Part shown: positions 9,172 through 19,355 of the stretch, in pieces
How the letters are laid out: each line of letters starts with the position of its first letter
Numbering within the stretch: position 1 is the first letter of the stretch
Source: Xanthomonas sp. XNM01
GTDB lineage: Bacteria; Pseudomonadota; Gammaproteobacteria; Xanthomonadales; Xanthomonadaceae
Direction of reading: 5' to 3'
Length of the DNA stretch: 64,000 nucleotides
Assembly: GCF_014851915.1 (NCBI RefSeq)
Contig: NZ_JACVAP010000002.1
Coordinates: 558,001-622,000, forward strand
Program-made: the position numbers and the translations under genes
Notes under the pieces: generated by a model
The model's input: only the letters and a program-made list of their open reading frames with translations
Database searches by the model: none
What the model was told of the DNA's origin: nothing

Positions 9172-10139
9172 GCAAGCACTACACCGTCGGCATCGTCGGC
9201 GCCCGCGGCCACACCGGCAGCGAACTGATCAAGCTGGTCGCCGCGCATCCGCAGCTGCAGCTGGCCTTCGTCTCCTCGCGCGAGCTGGACGGCCAGCGCG
9301 TGGCCGATCACAACGCGGCCTACAGCGGCGAACTGCGCTTCGAGAATCTCGACCCGCAGGCGATGGCGGCCAGGCGTGCCGACGTCGTGGTGCTGGCCCT
9401 GCCCAACGGCAAGGGCGCGCCGTTCGTGGAGGCGCTGGACGCGGCCGCGCCGGACACCATCGTCGTCGACCTGTCGGCCGACTACCGTTTCGACCGCGGC
9501 TGGTACTACGGCCTGCCGGAACTGACCCGCGGCCGCTATGCCGGGCAGAAGCGGATCAGCAACCCGGGCTGCTACGCCACCGCGATGCAGCTGGCGATCG
9601 CGCCGCTGCTGGACCAGCTGGCCGGCCCGCCGCAGTGCTTCGGCGTGTCCGGCTATTCCGGCGCCGGCACCACGCCGTCGGACAAGAACAACACCGAGCT
9701 GCTGGCCGACAACCTGATGCCGTATGCGCTGACCCAGCACATGCACGAGCGCGAGGTCTCCACCCAGCTCGGCGTGCCGGTCGAGTTCATGCCGCATGTG
9801 GCGCCGCATTTCCGCGGCATCACGATGACGATCAACCTGTGGCTGCAGCAGCCGCTCGCGCCCGAGGCGATCAAGGCGCTGTACGCGCAGCGCTATGCCG
9901 GCGAACCGCTGGTCGAGGTGATCGACGAGGCGCCGTGGGTCAGCCGCATCGCCGGCCGCCACGGCGTGCAGATCGGCGGCTTCACCACCGCGCCGGGCAA
10001 CAAGCGCGTGGTGGTGGTGGCGACCATCGACAACCTGCTCAAGGGCGCGGCCACCCAGGCCGTGCAGAACATCAACATCGCGCTGGGGCTGGACGAAATG
10101 ACCGCGATCCCGGCGTTCAAGGTGGAGGGCGCGGCATGA
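9168..10139 (+). CDS. argC: N-acetyl-gamma-glutamyl-phosphate reductase
   Basis: NADPH-dependent reduction of N-acetylglutamyl phosphate to N-acetylglutamate semialdehyde. 323 residues: Rossmann motif [13 protein letters not shown] at the N-terminus, catalytic Cys135 in SNPGCYAT, and the conserved [10 protein letters not shown] block with the active-site His. ATG at 9168 overlaps the stop of the preceding GNAT gene; its own stop overlaps the argH start at 10136. An upstream GTG in the same frame is not used because it lies inside the GNAT gene and lacks homology. Confidence 0.96.
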   Translation: MSKHYTVGIVGARGHTGSELIKLVAAHPQLQLAFVSSRELDGQRVADHNAAYSGELRFENLDPQAMAARRADVVVLALPNGKGAPFVEALDAAAPDTIVVDLSADYRFDRGWYYGLPELTRGRYAGQKRISNPGCYATAMQLAIAPLLDQLAGPPQCFGVSGYSGAGTTPSDKNNTELLADNLMPYALTQHMHEREVSTQLGVPVEFMPHVAPHFRGITMTINLWLQQPLAPEAIKALYAQRYAGEPLVEVIDEAPWVSRIAGRHGVQIGGFTTAPGNKRVVVVATIDNLLKGAATQAVQNINIALGLDEMTAIPAFKVEGAA

Positions 10140-11431
10140 CCAACCTGTTGTGGCAGAAGCCCGGTGTGGCCGTGGATGCCAAGATCCAGGCCTTCCTCGC
10201 CGGCAACGACGTGATCCTGGACCGCGAGTTCTTCCTGCACGACATCGTCGCAAGCACCGCGCATGCCGAGGGCCTGCAGCACATCGGCATCCTCAGCGCC
10301 GACGAACTGGCCGGTCTGAAGCGCGAGCTGGCGGTCCTCGCCGACGATTTCCGCAGCGGCGCCTTCGTGCTGGACGAGCAGTACGAGGATTGCCACTCGG
10401 CGATCGAGGCGCGCCTGACCGAGCGTCTGGGCGATGCCGGCCGCCGCATCCATACCGGCCGCAGCCGCAACGACCAGATCCTGGTCGCAACGCGCCTGTG
10501 GCTGAAGGAGAAGCTGGCGCGCGTGGCGGAGCTGAGCCGCGAGATCGCGCGTGTCGCGCTCGACCGTGCCGAGGCCGAGAAGGACCTGCCGGTGCCCGGT
10601 TACACCCACATCCAGCGCGCCGTGGTGTCCTCGGCCGGCATGTGGTGGGCGGGCTGGGCCGAAGGCTTCATCGACAACGCGATCCGCGCCACCGACACGC
10701 TGAAGCTGGTCGACACCAATCCGCTGGGCACCGCCGCCGGTTACGGCGTCAACCTGCCGCTGGACCGTGCCCACACCACGCAGGCGCTGGGCTTCGCGCG
10801 GATGCAGGTCTCGCCGATGTACGCGCAGCTCTCGCGCGGCAAGTTCGAGCTGGCCGCGCTGGAAGCGCTGGGCGGCGCCACGCTGGACCTGCGCCGGATC
10901 GCCTGGGACCTGTCGCTGTTCACCAGCGGCGAGTTCGGCTTCGTCGCGCTGCCGGCGCAGTACACCACCGGCAGCTCGATCATGCCGAACAAGCGCAACC
11001 CGGACGTGATCGAGCTGATGCGTGCGACCCACGCCAGTGTCGCCGCGGCGCGCACCGAGATCGAGCAGCTGCTGTCGCTGAGCTCGGGCTATCACCGCGA
11101 TCTGCAGAACAGCAAGGGCGCGATCGTGCACGGCTTCGCCCACGGTCTGGCCGCGCTGGAGCTGCTGCCGGCGCTGCTGGCCAACCTGGAATGGCGCGAG
11201 GACCGCCTGCGCGCGGCGATCGATTCGGGCATGTACGCCACCGACGTCGCGGTCGAGGCTGCCGTCGCCGGCGTGCCGTTCCGCGAGGCCTACAAGGCCG
11301 CTGCGGCCAGCGCCGACACGGCCGGGCAGGGCCGGACGCCGGAAGGCAGCCTGGCCGCACGCGTGTCGCCTGGTGCGGCCGCCGATCTGCAGCTGGACGT
11401 GCTGCGTGCCCGCTGGGAGGCGCTGGCATGA
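10136..11431 (+). CDS. argH: Argininosuccinate lyase
   Basis: Cleaves argininosuccinate to arginine and fumarate, the last step of the pathway. 431 residues of the fumarase/aspartase superfamily: [21 protein letters not shown] with the catalytic His, and the signature [11 protein letters not shown]. Slightly shorter than the usual 455-465 residues, with no internal motif missing. ATGA overlaps at both ends (argC upstream, the YciI-like gene downstream) indicate a tightly coupled operon. Confidence 0.96.
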   Translation: MTNLLWQKPGVAVDAKIQAFLAGNDVILDREFFLHDIVASTAHAEGLQHIGILSADELAGLKRELAVLADDFRSGAFVLDEQYEDCHSAIEARLTERLGDAGRRIHTGRSRNDQILVATRLWLKEKLARVAELSREIARVALDRAEAEKDLPVPGYTHIQRAVVSSAGMWWAGWAEGFIDNAIRATDTLKLVDTNPLGTAAGYGVNLPLDRAHTTQALGFARMQVSPMYAQLSRGKFELAALEALGGATLDLRRIAWDLSLFTSGEFGFVALPAQYTTGSSIMPNKRNPDVIELMRATHASVAAARTEIEQLLSLSSGYHRDLQNSKGAIVHGFAHGLAALELLPALLANLEWREDRLRAAIDSGMYATDVAVEAAVAGVPFREAYKAAAASADTAGQGRTPEGSLAARVSPGAAADLQLDVLRARWEALA

Positions 11432-11685
11432 CGCGCTATCTGGTGCTGGCGATGCGCCGGCCCGACTTTCCGGCCGATGTGATCGAGCCGCATCGCGCGT
11501 TCCTCGCCGAACTGCGCGCGGCCGGCCAGCTGGAGCTGACCGGTGGCTTCAGCGACGGCAGCGGCGGCGCGTATCTGCTGAAGAACGTCGACAGCCTGGA
11601 GCAGGCGCGGGCGCTGGTCGCGCGCGATCCGCTGGTGCTGCGCGAGACCTCCGACATCACCATCCACGCATGGGACGCGCACTGA
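11428..11685 (+). CDS. YciI-family protein
   Basis: 85 residues of the dimeric alpha-beta plait family Yci[19 protein letters not shown], a middle [20 protein letters not shown], and the conserved [23 protein letters not shown]. The family has ferredoxin-like barrels and a His-Asp pair proposed in other members, but its activity is unsettled. Start ATG overlaps the argH stop. It ends 19 bp before proB, linking the arg and pro genes in one transcript. No role in amino-acid synthesis is known to me. Confidence 0.88.
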   Translation: MTRYLVLAMRRPDFPADVIEPHRAFLAELRAAGQLELTGGFSDGSGGAYLLKNVDSLEQARALVARDPLVLRETSDITIHAWDAH

Positions 11686-11704
11686 GCGCATCCGGCACTG
11701 AGCC

Positions 11705-12859
11705 ATGACCGACACCGCCGCCAGCGTCTCGCCGTTTCCCGAACAGACGCTGCCGCCGTGGCGGCGCGGCGTGCTCAAGGTCGGCAGCAGCCTGCTGGCC
11801 GCCGATGGAGGCGGGCTGTCGCCGCGCTTCGCGCTCGGTCTGGCGCAGTTCGTCTCGGCCAACCTGCTGGCCGGGCGCGAACTGGTGATCGTGTCGTCCG
11901 GTGCGGTCGCGGCCGGGCGTGCGATCGTGCCGAAGGCGGCCGAGGCCGGTGCGGCGATGGCCGCGCGGCAGGCGCTGGCCGCGCTCGGCCAGGCGCAGCT
12001 GATCGCACTGTGGCAGCGCTTCTTCGAGCGCCCGGTCGCGCAGGTGCTGTTGACCCACGACGACCTGCGCAACCGCCGCCGCTATCTCAACGCACGCGCC
12101 ACGCTGGGCGAACTGCTGCAGCTGGGCGCGCTGCCGGTGGTCAACGAGAACGACACCGTGTCGGTGGACGAGCTCAAGCTCGGCGACAACGACAACCTGG
12201 CCGCGACGGTGGCGGCGCTGATCGATGCCGATGCGCTGTTCATCGCCACCGACATCGACGGTCTGTATACCGCCGATCCGCGCCGACACGCCGATGCGCA
12301 GCCGCTGCACGAGGTACCCGAGCTCACGCCCGAGGTGCTGGCGATGGCTGGCGGCTCGGGCAGCGCGGCCGGCACCGGCGGCATGCGCACCAAGCTGGAG
12401 GCCGCGGCCAAGGCCGGGCGCGTGGGCATCGACACCTTCCTGTTCAACGGCCGCAACGGCGACGTGGTGCGGGCGCTGGCGCAGGGCCGGCTGCATGGCA
12501 CCCGCATCCACGCCGGCCAGAGCCGCGACGCAGCGCGCAAGTACTGGTTGCGGCACGCGCCGCTGGAACCGGGCTGCATCCTGGTCGATGCCGGCGCTGC
12601 CTCGGCGCTGGCCGACAAGGGTGCCTCGCTGCTGCCCGGCGGCGTGACCGGTGCCGAGGGCGACTTCCGCCGGGGCGACATGGTCGCGGTGCTGCTGCGC
12701 GATGGCGACGGCGAGCAGCGGATCGCACGCGGGGTCAGCCAGTACTCGGCGGTGGACATCCGCCGCATCGCACGCCGGCACTCGCGCGACATCGAGGCGA
12801 TCCTCGGCTACAACTACGGTGGCAACGTGATCCACCGCGACGATCTGGTGCTGCTGTAG
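11705..12859 (+). CDS. proB: Glutamate 5-kinase
   Basis: First step of proline synthesis, ATP-dependent phosphorylation of glutamate. 384 residues: kinase domain to about 265 (LKVGSSLLA, VSSGAVAAG, NENDTVSVDELKLGDND, TGGMRTKLEAA) and a C-terminal PUA domain (about 290-375, LVDAGAASAL onward). Length is in the normal range with a slightly extended N-terminus. It follows the YciI-like gene closely. ProB is usually feedback-inhibited by proline through the kinase domain; nothing here suggests loss of that control. Confidence 0.96.
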   Translation: MTDTAASVSPFPEQTLPPWRRGVLKVGSSLLAADGGGLSPRFALGLAQFVSANLLAGRELVIVSSGAVAAGRAIVPKAAEAGAAMAARQALAALGQAQLIALWQRFFERPVAQVLLTHDDLRNRRRYLNARATLGELLQLGALPVVNENDTVSVDELKLGDNDNLAATVAALIDADALFIATDIDGLYTADPRRHADAQPLHEVPELTPEVLAMAGGSGSAAGTGGMRTKLEAAAKAGRVGIDTFLFNGRNGDVVRALAQGRLHGTRIHAGQSRDAARKYWLRHAPLEPGCILVDAGAASALADKGASLLPGGVTGAEGDFRRGDMVAVLLRDGDGEQRIARGVSQYSAVDIRRIARRHSRDIEAILGYNYGGNVIHRDDLVLL

Positions 12860-12860
12860 T

Positions 12861-12985
12861 GGGTGAAGGGTGAAGGGAAAAGAGTGAAGCGTCAGAACCG
12901 CTTTGATCTTTCCAATGCACTGCACACCGATTGCGGCTTCACCATCGCGTTTCACCCTTCACCCTTCACCCTTCACCCTTCACCC
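12861..12985 (+). repeat. Heptamer repeats forming a perfect 17-bp inverted repeat between proB and proA
   Basis: Two GGGTGAA units plus GGG (12861-12877) start one base after the proB stop, and five TTCACCC units run 12951-12985, just before proA. GGGTGAAGGGTGAAGGG (12861-12877) is the exact complement of 12955-12971, so the mRNA could form a long hairpin with a loop of about 77 nt. The period is 7, so it is not coding. Copy number could vary by slippage. Confidence 0.85.
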
Positions 12986-13002
12986 CCAACGGTCCCGCTG
13001 CC

Positions 13003-14247
13003 ATGACGATCAAGACCCTCGCCCTGCAGTGCCGCGATGCGGCGCAGACGCTGGCCACGCTGTCGTCGCCCGCCAAGCGCGACCTGCTCGAGGCGATGGC
13101 CGCCGCGCTGGAAGCCGATGCAGGTCTCATCCTGGAAGCGAACGCGCGCGATCTCGAGGCCGCCAGGGGCAAGGGCACCGGCAGCGCGATGCTCGATCGG
13201 CTGGCGCTCGATCAGAAGCGTCTGGCCGGTATCGCCGCCGCGCTGCGCGAAGTTGCCGCGCTGCCCGATCCGGTCGGCCAGGTGACCCGTGAGGACGTGC
13301 GTCCGAACGGCATCCGCGTGCAGAAGGTGCGGGTGCCGCTGGGCGTGATCGCGATGATCTACGAGGCACGGCCGAACGTGACCGCCGATGCCGCGGCGCT
13401 GTGCATCAAGGCCGGCAACGGCGTGATCCTGCGCGGCGGCTCGGAGGCGATCCATTCCAATACCGCGATCGCCGCGGCGCTGAAGCGCGCGTTGGCCGCC
13501 GCCGGCGTGCCCGAGGCCGCGCTGACCCTGGTCACCGACCTGCGTCGCGAGACGATGCTGGAGCTGCTGCAGCTCAACGACATCGTCGACCTGGCGATCC
13601 CGCGCGGAGGTGAAGGCCTGATCCGCTTCGTCGCCGAGCATGCGCGGGTGCCGGTGATCAAGCACTACAAGGGCGTCTGCCATCTGTTCGTCGATGCCAG
13701 CGCCGACATCGATCTGGCGCTGCGTCTGCTGGTCGACGGCAAGGTCTCGCGGCCGTCGGCGTGCAATTCACTGGAAACGCTGCTGGTGCATGCCGACATC
13801 GCGCCGCGCTTCCTGCCTGCCGCCGCTGCGGCGCTGCGCGAGCGTGGCGTCGAGCTGCGCGGCGACGCAGCCAGCCGCGCGCTCGTCGCTGGCTTGGGCG
13901 ACGCCGGTGAGGAGGACTACGCGGCCGAGTTCCTCGACCTGATCCTGGCGATCCGTGTCGTCCCCGACCTGGACACCGCCATCGCCCACATCCGCCGGCA
14001 CGGATCGGACCACACCGAGGTGATCGCCACCGCCGACGCGGCCAATGCCGAGGCCTTCGTGCAGGCGCTGCGTTCGGCGGTGGTGATGGTCAACGCCTCC
14101 TCGCGCTTCTCCGATGGCGGCGAGCTTGGCCTGGGGGCCGAGATCGGCATCTCGACCACGCGCCTGCATTCCTACGGCCCGATGGGCCTGGAAGCGCTGA
14201 CCGTGGAGCGCTTCGTCGTGCGCGGCGAGGGCCAGGTCCGGCACTGA
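13003..14247 (+). CDS. proA: Gamma-glutamyl phosphate reductase
   Basis: NADPH-dependent reduction of glutamyl 5-phosphate to the semialdehyde, second step of proline synthesis. 414 residues of the aldehyde-dehydrogenase-like family with [28 protein letters not shown], the catalytic Cys in [14 protein letters not shown], and the C-terminal [10 protein letters not shown]. Start ATG at 13003 (MTIKTLALQ); the upstream open frame is repeat sequence. Separated from proB by the heptamer repeat region. Confidence 0.96.
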   Translation: MTIKTLALQCRDAAQTLATLSSPAKRDLLEAMAAALEADAGLILEANARDLEAARGKGTGSAMLDRLALDQKRLAGIAAALREVAALPDPVGQVTREDVRPNGIRVQKVRVPLGVIAMIYEARPNVTADAAALCIKAGNGVILRGGSEAIHSNTAIAAALKRALAAAGVPEAALTLVTDLRRETMLELLQLNDIVDLAIPRGGEGLIRFVAEHARVPVIKHYKGVCHLFVDASADIDLALRLLVDGKVSRPSACNSLETLLVHADIAPRFLPAAAAALRERGVELRGDAASRALVAGLGDAGEEDYAAEFLDLILAIRVVPDLDTAIAHIRRHGSDHTEVIATADAANAEAFVQALRSAVVMVNASSRFSDGGELGLGAEIGISTTRLHSYGPMGLEALTVERFVVRGEGQVRH

Positions 14248-14441
14248 GCATGCCGGCGGCTGGATGACGCCGCCGGGGACAGCGCGTGTGGTGGTCGCCG
14301 GTGGCGCGTGGATCGTGCCGACCTGCGACACGGCGCCACCGCGTGTCCGTGCGTGGCCCGCTGGTGCGTATGCGCGAAGTGCGGACGCGTACATCCTCCG
14401 GCGTCCGGGGCGCCTTGCGTCACCGGGCCGCGCTGCACCTA

Positions 14442-15695
14442 CTACCAGCGGTCCTCGAGCAGCTGCGGCCGGCAGACGAACCAGGCGCCGATCGCGGTCA
14501 GGCTGACGCAGCCGAGCAGGAAGGCGAACGGCAGCGTCCAGCCGTGGCTGCGTTCGTGCAGCCAGCCGAACAGCAGCGGACCCAGGCAGCTCAGGCTGTA
14601 GCCGACGCCCTGCATGAAGCCCGACAGCGCCGCCGAGCCCTCCGGCGTGCGCGTGCGCAGGTTGATCAGGGTCAGGGTCAACGGGAAGGTGCTGGGACCC
14701 AGGCCGAGCAGTACCACCCACAGCACCGGCAGGCTCATCGGCGCCCACAGCAGCCCGGCGAACGCACCCAGGTAGGCCAGCACGCACAGCAGCACCAGCG
14801 GATAGGGATTGCGCAGACGCGTGGCCAGCGCCGGCATCGACAGTGCGCCGACCAGGCCGAGCGCCGAGAACAGCGCGACCATGCTGCCGCCGAAGGCGCG
14901 GCTGGCGCCGGCCTCCACCAGCAGCCGCGGCAGCCAGGTGAACATCGAGTAGGTCACCAGCGAGGTCATGCCGAACATCACCGCCATGCCCCAGCCGAGC
15001 GAGGTGAGCCACACCCGGCCGCGTGGGCGCGCAGCGCCGAGTTCGGGGGCGGCGTCGCCCGGCGTCACCGCGGCGTCGTGGATGCGCGCGAGCAGCGCGT
15101 TGCCATGCGTCCCGGCGCGCAGCACGCCGATCCACGACAGCGCGGCGGCGACGGCCATCAGCGACCACACGCCGAGCGAGACCCGCCAGCCGGCCGCATC
15201 GGCCAGCGGTACCGCCAGCAGGGCCGGCAGCATCGTGCCGACCTGCAGGATGGTGATGTAGGCCGTGCTGACGGTGCCCACGCGCGACGGGAAGTAGCGC
15301 TTCACCAGCGGCGGCAGCACCACGTTGCCGATGCCCATGCCGGCCAGCGCCACCGCGGAGCAGACCAGCAGGCCGCCGGTACCGCCGACGAACGAGCGCA
15401 TCAGCAGCCCGGCCGCGGCCAGCACCATCGCCAGCAGCGCGGTGCGCTCCAGCCCGATGCGGTGGCCGATCGCCGGCGTCGCCACGCCGAACACCGCGAA
15501 GGCGGCGGTGGGCACCATGCCGAGCACGCCGGTCATGGTCGGGCCGAAACCGAACGCGCTACCGAGCACGTCCAGCAGCGGCGTCAGCGAGGTCACCGCG
15601 GTGCGCAGGTTGAACGCGGCCAGCAGGATGCCGGCCAGCACCAGCCATTGCCCGCTGCGCTGCGGAGGGGAGGAGGGCATGGCGGATGGCGGCAT
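14442..15695 (-). CDS. MFS transporter, CynX/NimT (cyanate permease) type
   Basis: 417 residues, about 12 membrane segments. The N-terminal [12 protein letters not shown] and the pattern [15 protein letters not shown] match the CynX/NimT/YeaN branch of the major facilitator superfamily, which includes 2-nitroimidazole and cyanate transporters; the substrate cannot be told. A central hydrophilic loop (about 190-225) separates the two halves. ATG at 15695 has SD GAGGA 7 bases upstream. It converges on proA; the 194-bp gap has no obvious terminator. Confidence 0.85.
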   Translation of the reverse strand: MPPSAMPSSPPQRSGQWLVLAGILLAAFNLRTAVTSLTPLLDVLGSAFGFGPTMTGVLGMVPTAAFAVFGVATPAIGHRIGLERTALLAMVLAAAGLLMRSFVGGTGGLLVCSAVALAGMGIGNVVLPPLVKRYFPSRVGTVSTAYITILQVGTMLPALLAVPLADAAGWRVSLGVWSLMAVAAALSWIGVLRAGTHGNALLARIHDAAVTPGDAAPELGAARPRGRVWLTSLGWGMAVMFGMTSLVTYSMFTWLPRLLVEAGASRAFGGSMVALFSALGLVGALSMPALATRLRNPYPLVLLCVLAYLGAFAGLLWAPMSLPVLWVVLLGLGPSTFPLTLTLINLRTRTPEGSAALSGFMQGVGYSLSCLGPLLFGWLHERSHGWTLPFAFLLGCVSLTAIGAWFVCRPQLLEDRW

Positions 15696-15772
15696 TGCGG
15701 AGTCCTCGAGCGGCGCCGGCCCCGGGCCGGCGGTCTCGCGGGACGCGTCGGCGCCAGCGGGCGCCAGAAAGC

Positions 15773-15793
15773 AAAAAACCGGCGCGAGGCCGG
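15773..15793 (-). terminator. Intrinsic terminator of tRNA-Pro
   Basis: On the minus strand CCGGC (15789-15793 complement), loop, GCCGG (15779-15783 complement) followed by TTTTTT (15778-15773). It lies about 20 bp after the tRNA CCA end. Confidence 0.75.
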
Positions 15794-15814
15794 CATCTGC
15801 GTGTCACACCTGAT

Positions 15815-15891
<77 letters not shown>

Positions 15892-15903
15892 ATTGAGCCG
15901 CCC

Positions 15904-15932
15904 ATGATACCGGCATCGTCGGGTTTGGGCAA
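15904..15932 (-). promoter_or_regulatory. Sigma-70-type promoter of tRNA-Pro
   Basis: On the minus strand TTGCCC (15932-15927), a 17-bp spacer, and TATCAT (15909-15904); the tRNA begins 12 bases after the -10. Good match in sequence and spacing for a stable-RNA promoter. Confidence 0.65.
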
Positions 15933-15991
15933 CAATCCGTGAAGCATTTTCTTCACATGCCCGACCCGATGCCGGTCGGCGGTGCGTCGTG

Positions 15992-16912
15992 TCATTCGCC
16001 CGGTTTGGCTCCCGAACTCGGAGAGTCGGTTGCCGCGCGGCGGGCCAATGTCGCTTCGCGGTGCGCAATATAGGCGTTCGCGCCGAAAATGACCAGCGCG
16101 CCGGCCAGCGTCCAGCGATCGATCGCTTCGTCGAACAGCAGCCAGGCCAGGACCGCGACGATCGGCAGCTGCATGAAGCCGATCGGAGTCAGTGCCGAGA
16201 CCTCGCCGAGCTTGAGCGCGCGCGTCCACAGCATGTGCCCGCCGGTGCCGAACAGGCCCGCCGCGGCCAGCCACAGCCAGACGATGCCCTGCGGCCACTG
16301 CCAGACGCTGAGCGCGGGCAGCAGCGACATCGGCACCCACAGCAGTGTGGTGTAGAGGACGATGCGGTCGGCCGGCTCGGTGGCCGACAGCTGCTTGATC
16401 TGGATCGCCACCAGGCTGGACAGCAACGCGGCCAGCAGCGCGATCATCGTGCCGGTGCTGAAGCCGGTGGTGCCGGGCCGCACGATCAGCAGCACGCCGG
16501 CGAAGCCCAGCGCCACCGCCGCCCAGCGCCGCACGCGGACCTGCTCACCGAGCAGGGCGGCCGCGGCGATGGTCGCGAACAGCGGCGTGGAATACGAGAG
16601 CGAGATCGCCTGCGCCAGCGGCAGATGGCCGATCGCCCAGAACCCGGCGATCATCGAGCACACGCCGATCAGGCAGCGGAAGATGTAGCGCGGGAACTGG
16701 GTCGTGCGCAGCAGGCCCGGGCCATGCCGCAGCAGCAGTGGCAGCGCCGCCACCAGCCCGAACAGGTTGCGGAAGAACGCGACCTCGAAGGTGTGCAGGC
16801 TCTCCGAGGCCAGGCGGATGGCGATGACCATCATCGCGAAGAACGCGGTGCTGCCGAGCATGAGCAGCGCGGCGCGGATGGGCACGGGCAGGTCGCGCGG
16901 CACGGCCGTCAT
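15992..16912 (-). CDS. DMT-superfamily transporter (EamA repeats)
   Basis: 306 residues with about ten membrane helices in two EamA halves (residues about 12-145 and 155-285). Characteristic points: GSTAFFAMMVIAIRLASE in helix 1, the SYSTPLFATIAAAALLGE end of the first half and GFMQLPIVAVLAWLLFDEAID in the second. Members export amino acids, nucleosides or other metabolites; the substrate is unknown. A short hydrophilic tail (ATDSPSSGAKPGE) ends the protein. Confidence 0.88.
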   Translation of the reverse strand: MTAVPRDLPVPIRAALLMLGSTAFFAMMVIAIRLASESLHTFEVAFFRNLFGLVAALPLLLRHGPGLLRTTQFPRYIFRCLIGVCSMIAGFWAIGHLPLAQAISLSYSTPLFATIAAAALLGEQVRVRRWAAVALGFAGVLLIVRPGTTGFSTGTMIALLAALLSSLVAIQIKQLSATEPADRIVLYTTLLWVPMSLLPALSVWQWPQGIVWLWLAAAGLFGTGGHMLWTRALKLGEVSALTPIGFMQLPIVAVLAWLLFDEAIDRWTLAGALVIFGANAYIAHREATLARRAATDSPSSGAKPGE

Positions 16913-16964
16913 CGGTGCGCGGCGGCCGGTACCGCCGCCAGGCCATCGGTGGGCGCCGGGCTGC

Positions 16965-18002
16965 TCACCACTGCGCGCCGATCAGCCGCGGCTCGGGGTC
17001 GAGCGCCACGCCGAAGCGGTCCTGGACCGAGCCGGCGATGCGCCGGGCCAGGGCGAGCAGCTGCGCGCCGCTGGCCTGGCCGTGGTTGACCAGTACCAGC
17101 GCGTGCTCGGCGGACACGCCGGCGTCGCCCTCGCGCGCGCCCTTCCACCCGGCCGCTTCGATCAACCAGGCCGCCGACAGCTTGCGCTGCGCGTGACCGG
17201 CCTCGAACACCGGCAACGCCGGGTGCGCGGCCTTCAGCGCGTCGGCACGCGACGTGGCCACCAGTGGATTCTTGAAGAAGCTGCCCGCGTTGCCGGTCAC
17301 CGCCGGGTCGGGCAGCTTGCGGCGGCGGATGCGGATCACCGCGCCGGCCACGTCGCTGGCGCTGGGCTGGGCGATGCCGCTGGCCGCCAGTTCCTCGGCG
17401 ATGCCGGCGTAGCCGGTGCGCAGCGGGGCGTGGCGCGGCAACGCCAGTTCGAGCGCGACCAGCAGGTAGCGGTCCGGCGTGCGCTTGAACACGCTGTCGC
17501 GGTAGCCGAACGCACAGGCGTCGCGGTCCAGCCGGACCAGCTGGCCGGCGTCGCGGTCCCAGGCCTCGACCGCGTGCACGAACTCGCCGACCTCGGTGCC
17601 GTAGGCGCCGATGTTCTGGATCGGGGCCGCACCGGCATGGCCGGGGATCAGGGCCAGGTTTTCCAGGCCGCACAGGCCCTGCCGCAGGGTCCACAGCACC
17701 AGCGCGTGCCAGGCCAGGCCCGCGTCGGCGCGGACGATCGCGTGGTCGTCGTGCTCGGACAGGATCCGCACGCCGGCCGCCTGCAGGGCCAGGACCACGC
17801 CGGGCGCGTCGCCGGCGAACAGCAGGTTGCTGCCGCCGCCCAGCGGAAGCAGCGGCAGGCCGCGGATCTGCGGCAGGTCCAGCGCCTCGGGCAGGGTGGC
17901 GGTGTCGTTGACCTCCAGCATCCACGGCGCCCGCGCGGGGACGCCAAAGGTGTTGCGCGCCGAGAGGTCGGCGTCGCCGTACAGCCGGTACAGGGACGTC
18001 AT
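16965..18002 (-). CDS. murB: UDP-N-acetylenolpyruvoylglucosamine reductase
   Basis: FAD- and NADPH-dependent reduction giving UDP-N-acetylmuramate, an early cytoplasmic step of peptidoglycan synthesis. 345 residues, type I MurB (E. coli length): SARNTFGV near the start, FAD-binding [35 protein letters not shown], and the catalytic Ser in [10 protein letters not shown]. Start ATG at 18002 overlaps the pyrD stop (ATGA), so it is translationally coupled to pyrD. Confidence 0.95.
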   Translation of the reverse strand: MTSLYRLYGDADLSARNTFGVPARAPWMLEVNDTATLPEALDLPQIRGLPLLPLGGGSNLLFAGDAPGVVLALQAAGVRILSEHDDHAIVRADAGLAWHALVLWTLRQGLCGLENLALIPGHAGAAPIQNIGAYGTEVGEFVHAVEAWDRDAGQLVRLDRDACAFGYRDSVFKRTPDRYLLVALELALPRHAPLRTGYAGIAEELAASGIAQPSASDVAGAVIRIRRRKLPDPAVTGNAGSFFKNPLVATSRADALKAAHPALPVFEAGHAQRKLSAAWLIEAAGWKGAREGDAGVSAEHALVLVNHGQASGAQLLALARRIAGSVQDRFGVALDPEPRLIGAQW

Positions 18003-19054
18003 GCCGGGTCGGCCGTTCCGCGGCTGGGCGATTCCTTGCGCCGGCGCATCGCGTCCACGCACTCGGCGATCAGCTGCGGCCCGCGGTAGACCAGGCCGCT
18101 GTAGCACTGCACCAGGCTCGCGCCGGCAGCCATCTTGGCCACCGCGTCGGCGCCGGACAGGATGCCGCCCACGCCGATCAGCGGAACCGACTCCGGCAGC
18201 CGTGCGCGCAACCGGCGCAGCACCAGCGTCGACTGGCCCATCAGCGGCGCGCCCGACAGGCCACCGGTTTCCGAGGCGTGCCGGTGCCCCTGCACGCTGG
18301 TGCGGGCGATGGTGGTGTTGGTCGCGATCACGCCATCGACCGCCAGGTCGCCGAGCACGCGCGCGGCGGCGTCGATGTCGTTGTCGCTCAGGTCCGGAGC
18401 GACCTTCACCAGCAGCGGTACGCGGCGGCCATGCTGCGCGCCCAGGCGTTCCTGCGCCTCGCGCAGCGCGGCGACCAGGCGGCGCAGCGCCTGCTCCTCC
18501 TGCAGTTCGCGCAGGCCGGCGGTGTTGGGCGAGGAGATGTTGACCGTGATGTAGTCGGCCAGCGGGTAGACGCGCTCCAGGCAGTGCAGGTAATCGTGCG
18601 CCGCGTCCTCGTTGGCGGTGTCCTTGTTCTTGCCGATGTTGATGCCGAGCAGGCCGCCCTTGCGGCTGGCGCGTTCGACGTTGCGCACCAGCGCGTCGAC
18701 GCCGCCGTTGTTGAATCCCAGGCGGTTGATCAGGGCCTGGTCGCCGACCAGCCGGAACATCCGCGGCTGCGGGTTGCCCGGCTGCGGGCGCGGGGTGACG
18801 GTACCGATCTCGACGAAACCGAAGCCCAGCGCCAGCAACGCGTCGATGTGGTCGCCGTTCTTGTCCAGGCCGGCCGCCAGGCCGACCGGGTTCGGGAAGT
18901 TCAGCCCGAAGACCTTCGTCGGCAACGGCTCCGGACGGCGCGTGAGCAGTCCGCCCAGACCGCTGCGGTAGGCCAGGTCCAGGGTGTTGAGGGTGATGCC
19001 GTGCGCGCGCTCGGGCGGCAGGGCGAACAGGAAGGGACGTGCGATGCCGTACAT
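17999..19054 (-). CDS. pyrD: Dihydroorotate dehydrogenase (quinone), class 2
   Basis: FMN enzyme oxidising dihydroorotate to orotate with quinone as acceptor, in pyrimidine synthesis at the inner membrane. 351 residues from ATG at 19054 ([10 protein letters not shown]), which begins the membrane-associating helix of class 2 enzymes. Conserved blocks: [34 protein letters not shown] with the catalytic Ser, [22 protein letters not shown]. The frame upstream of 19054 overlaps the neighbouring gene. Coupled to murB. Confidence 0.95.
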   Translation of the reverse strand: MYGIARPFLFALPPERAHGITLNTLDLAYRSGLGGLLTRRPEPLPTKVFGLNFPNPVGLAAGLDKNGDHIDALLALGFGFVEIGTVTPRPQPGNPQPRMFRLVGDQALINRLGFNNGGVDALVRNVERASRKGGLLGINIGKNKDTANEDAAHDYLHCLERVYPLADYITVNISSPNTAGLRELQEEQALRRLVAALREAQERLGAQHGRRVPLLVKVAPDLSDNDIDAAARVLGDLAVDGVIATNTTIARTSVQGHRHASETGGLSGAPLMGQSTLVLRRLRARLPESVPLIGVGGILSGADAVAKMAAGASLVQCYSGLVYRGPQLIAECVDAMRRRKESPSRGTADPA

Positions 19055-19055
19055 G

Positions 19056-19331
19056 TCAGCGCGTGCCCAGCCAGGCCAGGCCACCGAAGAACAGGATGAA
19101 GACGAGGATGCCGACGATCCACAGCACCACCGACGCCCAGCCCAGGATCAGCCCGATCACGGCCATCCCGTCGCCCTGCAGGCCCGGAGTGCGGCGGATC
19201 TCGGAGCGCGCCATGTGGCCGGCGATGATCGCGCCGATGCTGCCGAGGAACGGGAACAGGGTCCAGCCGAGGATGCCGGCGACCAGGCTGACGATCGCCA
19301 GGCTGCTGTTCTGCGGGGAAGGGATGCTCAT
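19056..19331 (-). CDS. DUF4190 small membrane protein
   Basis: 91 residues with two hydrophobic segments: [20 protein letters not shown] followed by [19 protein letters not shown], then [22 protein letters not shown]. The HxARxEI-R motif after the first helix and the GLILG repeat are the DUF4190 signature. No function is assigned to the family. One base separates its stop from the pyrD start codon, so cotranscription is likely. Confidence 0.88.
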   Translation of the reverse strand: MSIPSPQNSSLAIVSLVAGILGWTLFPFLGSIGAIIAGHMARSEIRRTPGLQGDGMAVIGLILGWASVVLWIVGILVFILFFGGLAWLGTR

Positions 19332-19355
19332 CGAGGAATGGCCGGGGGAGGGATT

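Noticed and set aside
12931-13002. Upstream start for proA (MRLHHRVSP)
   Set aside because: This extension encodes the heptamer repeat and is not found in ProA proteins; ATG at 13003 is the family start.
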